A stretch of 60,510 bases of DNA, taken from assembly GCA_007120055.1 (NCBI GenBank), contig SKOL01000140.1:1-60510 (forward strand). Direction: 5' to 3'. Below, one piece after another: positions 20,142-27,055 of the stretch (positions are counted from its first letter, which is position 1; each line of letters starts with the position of its first letter). The DNA is from Anaerobacillus sp. (lineage in GTDB: Bacteria > Bacillota > Bacilli > Bacillales_H > Anaerobacillaceae). Made by a program: the position numbers and the translations under genes. The notes under the pieces were generated by a model. It did not search any database. It had not been told where the DNA came from and worked only from the letters and a program-made list of their open reading frames with translations.

Positions 20142-20879
20142 TTAATATATAACCTTCGCGTTTTGAACTTGCTCTTCAGTAAAGCTTTCAGGAATTTGTG
20201 CAGTCCTCACATCAGCATCAAACTTGTTAATTTCAAAATTAAAACGCTCACCAGCAACTTCAAGAGTAAATTCTTGTACGTCTTTTAATTCCTTAGGTAA
20301 TTTACTTAAGTATAGGCTAACTCCCCAAGAACCAAATGCAGTATTATCGTCAATTCTAAAGCCTTCACCTAAAGTGTTTAATGCTGTCATTTTTTCTTCT
20401 CCTCCAACTTCTTCATTAGAATTATTCGTTTCTGTATTATCTTTCGGATTTTCTGTCTTAGAACCATCTTTTTCAATGGTAATATTAGCGACTGTTTCTT
20501 CGCTTTTCTTAGCGATCACATTCACTTTTTCTTCTTCATAATTTTCTTTAACTTTAACGTTCAGACGATCAGTAAGCTCTGAAATCGTTTCGTCCGTTGC
20601 TGTATCCGACAATTCTAGTTCAACATAAACAGTGTCACCTTGAACATAAACTTTTGCGTTTTCAACCGCCTCTTCTTCCGCAACGATTATTTGAGCAATC
20701 TCATCATTATAAAATGTTTCAACTTCAGTTTCGGAATCGTTAACTTCATTAGTACCACTAATTTCTGTCTCAATTTCATTTTTTGCGACACTTGAATCAT
20801 TCGCGTTAAAAATAAATATTGAGCTTCCTACAACGATTATGCCTATAACTGATAGAAATAACCAATGGTTTAATTTCAT
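20142..20879 (-). CDS. Single-pass membrane protein sharing a C-terminal module with the giant SLH protein
   Basis: I place the start at ATG 20879, behind GGAGGG with an 8-nt spacer; the upstream in-frame ATG lacks a ribosome site. The 245-residue product has one N-terminal membrane segment (about residues 6-26), so the rest should face outside. Residues about 60-130 form an alpha/beta region (AQIIVAEEEAVENAKVYVQG, then alternating strands) that loosely resembles YhcN/YlaJ-type sporulation lipoprotein domains; this is weak. A low-complexity Lys/Glu/Asn/Thr linker follows. The last 80 residues (20142-20390) contain RIDDNTAFGSWGVSLYLSKLP, closely matching RIDDNSQFGSWGVNIYLDSLP in the giant protein. 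The gene converges on the giant gene. The shared module suggests that the two act on the same partner or assemble together, which is an inference. Confidence 0.8.
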   Translation of the reverse strand: MKLNHWLFLSVIGIIVVGSSIFIFNANDSSVAKNEIETEISGTNEVNDSETEVETFYNDEIAQIIVAEEEAVENAKVYVQGDTVYVELELSDTATDETISELTDRLNVKVKENYEEEKVNVIAKKSEETVANITIEKDGSKTENPKDNTETNNSNEEVGGEEKMTALNTLGEGFRIDDNTAFGSWGVSLYLSKLPKELKDVQEFTLEVAGERFNFEINKFDADVRTAQIPESFTEEQVQNAKVIY

Positions 20880-20983
20880 CAATAATGCCCTCCATATATA
20901 CAACTTGCACTATTGTATTATACATGAAATCTATTAGTTTTTGGAAGAATATTTCTATTTAATAGTTGTAGTAATAATTGGAA

Positions 20984-21064
20984 GTGGGACGGGGGGACAG
21001 GTCCATTGTCCCTCGATGGTGTGCGGGGGGCGGAGAGAGCATAGGCTGGTTCGCACGCTTCTTC
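20984..21064. repeat. Variant copy of the palindromic element, left half
   Basis: gggacggggggacaggtcca followed by ttgtccc at 20986-21012 matches the left end of the 19967 element. The right half is diverged (ggttcgcacgcttcttcc). It lies in the leader of the gene starting at 21153. Confidence 0.65.
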
Positions 21065-21152
21065 CAAATAAACCCGCTTCGAAAAATCACCTTTAATACA
21101 AGCAGAATTAATATTATAATGAGTGGATAGAGGTTTAGGAGGTTACAAGTTC

Positions 21153-22226
21153 GTGGTAGATTTCGAATCATTACCTAATAGCGTCGCGGAAGTAGAATTT
21201 CAAATAGAGAATACGTTACTAAATGTAACATCTACATTCCATAAAGATGAAAAAATATTATACGATCGTATTAATGAAAAGTTAAAAGAGCTAGAAGCAG
21301 GGGCAGTTTTTCAAGAAGACTTATTAGTCTCCCTTGAAAATATAACAAAAGGCTTTATGTTTGCTCTAAAAGAAAAAGAGGACTTATTATTACGAATTCA
21401 TTCTATGATTAATTTGTATTTTATCAAAAGAGCAATTACTAACGTTGATTCCATAGTAGAAGCGAAGCACCAATTAATGCGGCTCTCGGATTCATTAGCG
21501 TGTCCATTAAAAACACAGCTACATGAGCAAACTGTTGAATTAATTTCGTCAATGCAAGCAGAGACGGAAAAACCGTTGAACGGCAACCAGTCCGTACTTG
21601 AAAAAGTAAAAAGTGCAGCTACGGCTGATGAACTATTTCATAACGTAATTGAACATGTTGGTAATGCATTTATGAACTTAGGCAAAGAAGGGCAGGTAGC
21701 CGTTGCTCATGAAGTGTTTAAGAAGAAGACAAGTTACCCATATTTTGATGAGGTACTTGAGGATATGGAGCAGATTTCATACAAGCTTGAAAAACATGTC
21801 GCTTCATTACCGTCGTCGCAAAATGATATTCATGCATTTGCCAATCATCTAGCTGAACTGCCGATCAAATGCTATGTCCAGCTCCACCAAGAAGATCAGT
21901 TAAACGTCGCCAAACAAGTGTTGAATGTCGTACGTATTGATAAAGGTTTCGCTTATTTAGCACATAGAGTCACCCAACTGGTCCATGAGTTAGAAAAAAA
22001 GCGACGAAACATCAAATCAGAAACAGTATTCGGTTTAACTGTCAGTAAATCTTCATTTTTAGTGAAATGGTTTACTAAGGAAAGCGAGGGGGCGGTTCTC
22101 CTGCGTCCTCGTGCTTCTGATGTATCGGCTTTAAGTGAGGATGACGTAGCAAGTACACTAGAGTTTAGGCAAGAGAAGGGGGACGAGGGGACAGGTCCGT
22201 TGTCCCATTCTCACCGAGTAAAATAA
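21153..22226 (+). CDS. Cytoplasmic helical protein, paralogue of the gene at 3126; C-terminus formed by a repeat element
   Basis: Translation should begin at GTG 21153, 10 nt after AGGAGG (21137-21142); the earlier in-frame GTG at 21123 has no ribosome site. The 357-residue protein (MVDFESLPNSVAEVEF...) is helical, without a signal peptide or membrane segment. It parallels the protein at 3126-4217 in length, layout and the central NLGKEG motif (FMNLGKEGQVAVAHEVFKKK). The last 17 codons are unusual: 22176-22208 is a copy of the palindromic repeat element, read in frame as GDEGTGPLSH, so the natural C-terminus was probably replaced or extended by insertion. Family and function are unknown. Confidence 0.8.
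   Translation: MVDFESLPNSVAEVEFQIENTLLNVTSTFHKDEKILYDRINEKLKELEAGAVFQEDLLVSLENITKGFMFALKEKEDLLLRIHSMINLYFIKRAITNVDSIVEAKHQLMRLSDSLACPLKTQLHEQTVELISSMQAETEKPLNGNQSVLEKVKSAATADELFHNVIEHVGNAFMNLGKEGQVAVAHEVFKKKTSYPYFDEVLEDMEQISYKLEKHVASLPSSQNDIHAFANHLAELPIKCYVQLHQEDQLNVAKQVLNVVRIDKGFAYLAHRVTQLVHELEKKRRNIKSETVFGLTVSKSSFLVKWFTKESEGAVLLRPRASDVSALSEDDVASTLEFRQEKGDEGTGPLSHSHRVK
22178..22208. repeat. Palindromic element copy inside the 3' end of a CDS
   Basis: gggacgaggggacaggtc followed by cgttgtccca is almost identical to the left part of the 19967 element. It lies upstream of the TAA at 22224, so it is translated. Confidence 0.85.
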
Positions 22227-22333
22227 AGTGATTTTCTCCTCTCTATCTTCTCAAAAACCTATCTGCTAAGGTGAAAGTAGTTTTCCAAGTAATTTAAGCA
22301 ATTAACAAATTACTGGAATATCCAGAGTGTTAG

Positions 22334-22384
22334 TGATCGAATTGATGTGACGGTGGCACATCAGACCTGCTCACCGCTCCACCA
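22334..22384. repeat. Degenerate right-hand half of the palindromic element
   Basis: tgatcgaattgatgtgacgg followed by tgg..gacctgctcaccgctcca aligns with the right half of the 19967 and 22703 copies (tggtcgaattggtggaacgc...). Together with 22178-22208 it may be the two ends of one older insertion. Confidence 0.45.
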
Positions 22385-22480
22385 TATTTATACAATAATA
22401 GTAGTTTTATTGAATTTATTGTTATATAATACCATTAGTGTCTATTATATAAACAATGAATGGAGGATAGATAGAAGAAA

Positions 22481-22666
22481 ATGGTCGATCATTTAACAGA
22501 GCAAAAGTTACTAGAAATTTTACAAGAGGTACGAGCACTCGCTGATCATAACGAAAATATAACCTCACAAGAACTAGTGAAACAAATAGAAATGATGCTG
22601 TTGAACAAAAACGATCCTAATGAAACCAACTATATGAACGCAAAACAATTAGTTTTAAATACATAA
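22481..22666 (+). CDS. Small protein of unknown function (61 residues)
   Basis: The protein begins MVDHLTEQKLLEILQEVRALADHN and is charged and fully helical, with no signal or membrane segment. A GGAGGAT ribosome-site candidate lies 12-13 nt before the ATG, which is longer than usual. A hairpin terminator follows directly. The amphipathic pattern suggests a small dimerising or partner-binding protein. It lies after the paralogous helical gene and could share a transcript, though 254 bp and a repeat element separate them. I do not recognise the family. Confidence 0.6.
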   Translation: MVDHLTEQKLLEILQEVRALADHNENITSQELVKQIEMMLLNKNDPNETNYMNAKQLVLNT

Positions 22667-22670
22667 AAGA

Positions 22671-22702
22671 AGGGGTGGTTCCAATCAGGGACCACCCTTT
22701 AT
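22671..22702 (+). terminator. Probable intrinsic terminator
   Basis: An 11-12 bp stem (aggggtggttcc / gggaccaccctt) has a 5-nt loop. The T-run is short (ttt), so strength is uncertain. Confidence 0.65.
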
Positions 22703-22794
22703 CAATGGGACGAGTGGCCTTATGGCGAATTACTTCGAAAAGTGTTGTTGGTCAAATTGGTGGGACGGTGGACCTGTCCCCACCGTCCCATTGG
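22703..22794. repeat. Palindromic MITE/REP-like element, variant copy
   Basis: The ends caatgggacg (22703) and cgtcccattg (22784-22793) are inverted repeats. The right half also folds alone (gggacggtgg / ccaccgtccc, 22762-22789). The right half matches the 19967 copy closely (tggtcaaattggtgggacgg versus tggtcgaattggtggaacgc). Confidence 0.8.
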
Positions 22795-22871
22795 TGTCAC
22801 ACACCAAATTAGGTATAATTTACTAACCGAAAATAGAAAGAAATCCTCAATGCATTTGTGTCCAAACCTCT

Positions 22872-22877
22872 TATAAT
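22872..22877 (+). promoter_or_regulatory. Candidate -10 for the riboswitch transcript
   Basis: TATAAT at 22872 would start transcription near 22884, just before the aptamer. The -35 region is not recognisable. Confidence 0.45.
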
Positions 22878-22896
22878 AGAAGTGACCACATAAAAT

Positions 22897-22993
22897 TACA
22901 TTAGCACGTACGAAAGGGCAACTTCATCGAAAGGTGACAGACGCAAAGCTAAAGGGGCTAAGTCTTCCAGATAGGTCAGCCAGCTGCCGAATA
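22897..22993 (+). promoter_or_regulatory. Cyclic-di-GMP-I (GEMM) riboswitch aptamer
   Basis: The conserved GEMM landmarks occur in order: an AGGGCAA segment, a P2 hairpin closed by a GAAA tetraloop (cttcatc-GAAA-ggtgac), the invariant GACGCAAAGC, then AAGGGGCTAAG, and the 3' strand CAGCCAGCTGCCGAA. After the aptamer, TCACCTTCG (22996-23004) can pair either with the P2 3' strand (cgaaaggtga) or, through CCTTC, with GAAGG of the ribosome site at 23022-23026. That arrangement would allow control of translation. Ligand class follows from known GEMM-I consensus; the direction of control is inferred. Confidence 0.85.
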
Positions 22994-23036
22994 CTATCAC
23001 CTTCGTCGTTTTAATGTAAATGAAGGAGGAGAAGCG

Positions 23037-23192
23037 ATGTTGCAAAAATATGTAAAATCTATTTCTCGTACATGGCACAAATGCTTAATGAACTATAACT
23101 ACACTCTGTACCACGATTGTCTTGATCAAGAAATGAAGGAACAGTATTACCAAAAGGCAACACGGCACTCGTTAAAACTTAGTGATTTTTAA
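23037..23192 (+). CDS. 51-residue protein under c-di-GMP riboswitch control
   Basis: A perfect ribosome site (aaggaggag) lies 8 nt before the ATG at 23037, and a terminator follows the TAA. The product begins MLQKYVKSISRTWHKCLMNY and ends RHSLKLSDF. It is basic, rich in Tyr, His and Lys, has two Cys (residues 16 and 28) and no membrane segment. A helix of about 30 residues (residues 22-45) is likely. I do not recognise the family. The leader puts it in the c-di-GMP regulon, so a role in switching between motile and surface-attached life, or in sporulation or biofilm control, is plausible but unproven. Confidence 0.75.
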   Translation: MLQKYVKSISRTWHKCLMNYNYTLYHDCLDQEMKEQYYQKATRHSLKLSDF

Positions 23193-23226
23193 ATAATTTC
23201 TAGTAAACCGTGTCGCGTTTACTAAA

Positions 23227-23282
23227 GAAAAAGAGGGTGATCTTAAATGGCGCAAACGAGCCATCAAGTTCCCCTCTTTTTC
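23227..23282. terminator. Strong terminator, probably bidirectional
   Basis: gaaaaagaggg (23227) pairs with ccctctttttc (23272-23282), and an inner helix atggc/gccat lies within. T-runs flank both strands, so it serves the small + gene and the convergent VanZ-like gene. Confidence 0.85.
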
Positions 23283-23335
23283 ATTTCGTTACGAACTAAC
23301 CAAATCAACCCTTATAGCCAACACCCTTTTTCCTC

Positions 23336-23830
23336 TCAACCACTTAACCGCCGATCAAATTTTACCTTATGATTTTCGAGCGATCGCTTTACTAACAAAA
23401 AAACTGCAGCTACGACAACCGCAGTAAAGGCTGCACTTGAGTTTAAGATCACGTCCATTAACCGCCCATCACGACCAATGATAAAATGCTGGTTAATCTC
23501 ATCAGCGAAGCCAACCAAACTAGCCAATAACCAAGAGAAAAATAGTCGGTACCGTAATCGCAACCGCCACAAGTTAACAAAAAATAACAACGCCAATGAA
23601 GCGTAAGCAATAAAATGACCAATTTTTCTTAAAATAAACTCACTACTGTCGCGAAATAACCCATAGGGCTGATAAAACTCACTATCTAAGGCAACGATAA
23701 AACGCACGTCGAATTCACTTACATACCTCGGCTTTTCAACCCACGTAGATGGATCTTTCACTAATAAGCTAGGCGAAGAAGAGAAAGTAGCGATCATGAT
23801 TAAGAACAATAGTAACAATAGTTTCCTCAT
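23336..23830 (-). CDS. VanZ-like family membrane protein
   Basis: I place the start at ATG 23830, 6 nt after GGAGGG; an upstream in-frame extension to 23905 has no ribosome site. The 164-residue product has about four membrane segments. The VanZ-family signature is clear: 'RKIGHF-x-x-YASLALL', then 'DEINQHFIIGRDGRLMDV-x-x-N', in which acidic, Gln, Gly-Arg and Asp-Val residues are conserved. VanZ-like proteins are small integral membrane proteins. VanZ itself gives low-level teicoplanin resistance, but most chromosomal members have no known role. It is transcribed alone and converges on the riboswitch-controlled gene. Confidence 0.88.
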   Translation of the reverse strand: MRKLLLLLFLIMIATFSSSPSLLVKDPSTWVEKPRYVSEFDVRFIVALDSEFYQPYGLFRDSSEFILRKIGHFIAYASLALLFFVNLWRLRLRYRLFFSWLLASLVGFADEINQHFIIGRDGRLMDVILNSSAAFTAVVVAAVFLLVKRSLENHKVKFDRRLSG

Positions 23831-24083
23831 CTTGCCCTCCTGTAATGATGCTCCGTTAATCTCCATTATATCTAAACTAAAATTATACAATACATTTACT
23901 TCCAATAAAAGTTTCTTCTTCTAGTTTGATTTTTCTTTATTCAGCTTCGAGTTGTATCATTACGATGCGGACCTTGCTAGTTTTAGCTAAGCTATTTTCC
24001 AAAACTAGGATCTATGATAATATTTAGTAGGTATATAGTACTTTTGTATGACTAATCTTAATTAACTTAAAGGAGTTCTTACT

Positions 24084-25790
24084 ATGGCCTTACAGCCTAA
24101 TTTACAAAAACATCAAACCGTTGAATTGCTACTAGATTCTCAACGGTTCCGCCTTATCAATGAAAACAAAGAAATCGATATAGAAGCACCCGAAAAGCAA
24201 GCAACTGTTGAAAAAAAGCCCGTCCTTAATCCGATAGAAGTTTTTGAACAAATCGTCTCCAATGAATGGTGCGAATTAAGTGATCCGATCAACCAACATC
24301 AGTTTCAATTAGAAATAAAATCGGAACTAGCATTGCTCGCATTACCACTTGGAAAAAGCATCACTAACGAGCTAGAACAAACGGCTATACAACAATGGAA
24401 AAATACGGACCGAACTTTCGAGGAACTGTTCCGGTCACACCAATTACAACTGCAACAGCTAGAGAGAAACCTTCACGATGTGATCGATAGAAAAAGTCAA
24501 GGAGACCTTCTCCAAGATATAAAGAGATTACTCGACCCGAATCTCCTAATCATGGACATAAATATCATTTGGTCGTTCGTGAATTTTCAGGTGGAGTATG
24601 AAGCGGTCACTGGTCGTTTTTTTCAACAAGGGTTCATTAAAGACAAGGCCCCATATAAGATGGATCCAGACATCACGAGTAACATCGAAACGATATTCAA
24701 TCAACGAATAGCGAACATTGCGAAAGCGATCCATAAATTTAATCAAACGTTTGATCAATTTCAGCAGACCTTTCCCAACTTAATGACTAAAAATAGCGTC
24801 GACTTCCAAGCGCAGCTATTAACACTCATTAAAAGTTTAAACAAAACAAATCATGACGATGCATTTAACGAGCCGATTGTCCAAGCTTGGCAAGACATCA
24901 AGGCCGTATTACAAAACGAACGTAAACAACTTGAGCAACTATTAGTCCCGTTTTATCAGCTGCTTTATACAAACTTTGTCACAACGTTACGCGAAACAAT
25001 GAAAAAACAGCAAAAAACGCTAACATCGCTTTCGTTAACGAACGGTGAGGTTCAGTTTACTTATGAAGCCACTGAACGAGAGCAAGTCAAAAGCGAGCTC
25101 GCGGAAATCGTCGATCAACTAGAGCTTTATCTGAGCGAAAAAAAATGGTTAGAAATAAAACAAATTGTCGCACGAACGAAACCAATAACCAAAGCGAACG
25201 CTGAGTTAAATCAACTCCAACTTCGCCCAGGGAAGAGTGTTGACTACCTTTTTCATCTAATCGAAAGCTGTGTATCAACCACTGAATTGTTACAAAATAA
25301 AAACGGCAACGAACTGTCGTTTTTACATGCGGTTACCGAAAAAATAAGTCGCGAGCAAGTGATCATTAACGATGACGACATCAACGAGTATGAAGTTGCT
25401 ACTCAATTTGAGTTAGCCGCTCATTTTATCCATACCGCGATAACGTTAGGAGAAGAAAAGAGAATTATCGCTTATTTTGACTACATGATGCACGCCTTGG
25501 AAAAATATGAAAACGATCAATTGCATTCAGAAGAAAAATTATCAAAGGATTTCACTATATTAATCGTCTTGGCTGCCATCTTCTTAAAAGAAAAATATGA
25601 GCACCCTTTTATCGTAATTGCTCTGCACCACGACCTAACACCTCAACAAATAAAAGAAGTCCTAGTAAAGTACAAGCAAACTGTTGCAACCGATGACTTT
25701 TACCGCTTTTTTAATCAAGGCATCTTAAATAAACTTGGAGGAGACATGCTTCGAACGGTGATCAACGCATTACCTAAAGGGAAAAATTAG
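24084..25790 (+). CDS. Large helical cytoplasmic protein of unknown function
   Basis: A 568-residue protein starting at ATG 24084, 9 nt after AAAGGAG. It has no signal peptide or membrane segment. The sequence is Gln-, Glu-, Lys- and Leu-rich, with long predicted amphipathic helices (for example residues 100-160 and 260-330), so coiled-coil or helical-bundle structure is likely. A short N-terminal segment (residues 5-35) looks separate from the body. I see no catalytic motif and recognise no family. A hairpin (ctagtttt / aaaactag, 23977-24008) lies in its upstream region. It sits between a VanZ-like gene and a membrane protein gene, and is not clearly in an operon with either (90 bp separates it from the next start). 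Confidence 0.7.
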   Translation: MALQPNLQKHQTVELLLDSQRFRLINENKEIDIEAPEKQATVEKKPVLNPIEVFEQIVSNEWCELSDPINQHQFQLEIKSELALLALPLGKSITNELEQTAIQQWKNTDRTFEELFRSHQLQLQQLERNLHDVIDRKSQGDLLQDIKRLLDPNLLIMDINIIWSFVNFQVEYEAVTGRFFQQGFIKDKAPYKMDPDITSNIETIFNQRIANIAKAIHKFNQTFDQFQQTFPNLMTKNSVDFQAQLLTLIKSLNKTNHDDAFNEPIVQAWQDIKAVLQNERKQLEQLLVPFYQLLYTNFVTTLRETMKKQQKTLTSLSLTNGEVQFTYEATEREQVKSELAEIVDQLELYLSEKKWLEIKQIVARTKPITKANAELNQLQLRPGKSVDYLFHLIESCVSTTELLQNKNGNELSFLHAVTEKISREQVIINDDDINEYEVATQFELAAHFIHTAITLGEEKRIIAYFDYMMHALEKYENDQLHSEEKLSKDFTILIVLAAIFLKEKYEHPFIVIALHHDLTPQQIKEVLVKYKQTVATDDFYRFFNQGILNKLGGDMLRTVINALPKGKN

Positions 25791-25880
25791 CACCGACTTA
25801 AGTGCCGCTGTCTATTGAATGGAACGCCCTATAAAGGTATGATAACAAGGATGCAGTAATAGGTGGAGGAGGACGTAACA

Positions 25881-26642
25881 ATGAGAAGATGGATAATGAG
25901 TGGAGCAGGGATCCTTATTGTAGCAATTATCATTATAGGCAACCTTAATTGGAACGAAAAAGTAAATGAAACCGTAAAAGAAGCGGAAGTTACGATGGAA
26001 AAAAGGGAACAAGGCATAGATAAAGATGAATCTACTAAAGAGGACCGTAGTGAAAACGAATTTACAAACAATGCTAGTGAAAAGAACAATGAAACAATAA
26101 AAAAAGATGAAAAAACAAAGTCGGAACTAGACTCGTCCAATGACTCATCTAGCGAGAAAGCGCAAAAGACGGAAACGAAGTCAGAACAAGTGGGAACGTC
26201 CAATAGTGATACTAAAGAAAAGCCTTCTGAAACAAAATCGAGTGGAAGTACATCGCCCGAACAAGACAATAAGACCAATGAAGAGGCGTTTGAACCACTC
26301 ACTTTAGGTCAAATTAAAGACAAGTACTTTTTGCAATTTCGCGATCAAGAGCGAATCGAGAATCGTAAGTTAGAAGATCTTTATCTTGAAGCGTATGATG
26401 AGCATCAATTTTACACGAACAATGATATCTCATTTTCTAGAGATGAGTTTGTAAGAAAATATCAAACAAAGGCAGAACAGTTAGAGGTAGAAGCAGATGC
26501 CGTCGTTTATACCATATATGAAAATATGCAAGAAGAGTTAAGAAGAAACGGTTTTTCTGTAGAAGAAGCTGATCCTTATATAGAAGCGTATGAAACAGCA
26601 AAAGAGCGACGCCGAAATAGTCTTTTTAGTTTAATAAATTAA
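25881..26642 (+). CDS. Single-pass membrane protein with charged linker and helical C-terminal domain
   Basis: Translation should begin at ATG 25881, 9 nt after GGAGGAGG; the in-frame GTG at 25863 overlaps that ribosome site. Of 253 residues, about 4-22 form a membrane segment, so the rest is predicted outside the cell. Residues 30-135 are low-complexity Lys/Glu/Ser/Thr/Asp linker. The C-terminal ~115 residues (from PLTLGQIKDKYF) form a compact, charged helical domain with the pattern 'L-x-x-IK-x-KY-x-x-QF-x-x-Q'. This layout (membrane anchor, disordered spacer, small domain) fits a cell-wall-spanning sensor or adaptor. I do not recognise the domain. Confidence 0.75.
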   Translation: MRRWIMSGAGILIVAIIIIGNLNWNEKVNETVKEAEVTMEKREQGIDKDESTKEDRSENEFTNNASEKNNETIKKDEKTKSELDSSNDSSSEKAQKTETKSEQVGTSNSDTKEKPSETKSSGSTSPEQDNKTNEEAFEPLTLGQIKDKYFLQFRDQERIENRKLEDLYLEAYDEHQFYTNNDISFSRDEFVRKYQTKAEQLEVEADAVVYTIYENMQEELRRNGFSVEEADPYIEAYETAKERRRNSLFSLIN

Positions 26643-26843
26643 TCATTAGGGAAACGTATTTCAAGACTGTATAAATAAATGAAAAGTGCCCCTTTTGGTG
26701 TAGGTAATTAATAAAGATAAATCCTAAGTTCGATAGTTTCTGCGCTCTATCATTAGTGTAATTTCTTACAATGACTTCAAAAATTTGAGAATTATTCATT
26801 GTGTTAAATATAGTTATCTATTAAAATAGAACTATTATAGTAT

Positions 26844-27046
26844 TTGCTTCCTAAGTCATTGCACCTATAGAAAAGATTAAGGTGGTGAGTTAATAGTCGT
26901 ATCTAGTAAAGATACGATTTGATACATACAGTAAATGACAAGGTAGTAAAAGCGCCGATGTGCGTATCTCGGTCTACTGATATTTCACATGTAACATAAG
27001 TTAGTACGATGAAAAATTTAAGTTTTTTATTAATGTAAAGAGGTGA
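26844..27046 (+). promoter_or_regulatory. Promoter candidate and structured leader of the second SLH gene
   Basis: TTGCTT (26844) and TATAGA (26866) are 16 bp apart, giving a 5' leader of about 175 nt. The leader contains a perfect 8-bp hairpin (tcgtatct / agatacga, 26897-26917) and a second imperfect one (ccga...tcgg near 26954-26971). Long, stable leaders are usual for abundant S-layer mRNAs. The rest of the gap (26643-26843) shows nothing I can name. Confidence 0.45.
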
Positions 27047-27055
27047 GTGAAAGGA

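Noticed and set aside
22397..22430. TATAAT at 22425 as a promoter for the 61-residue gene
   Set aside because: No -35 of acceptable quality lies at 16-18 bp; possible but not supported enough to list.
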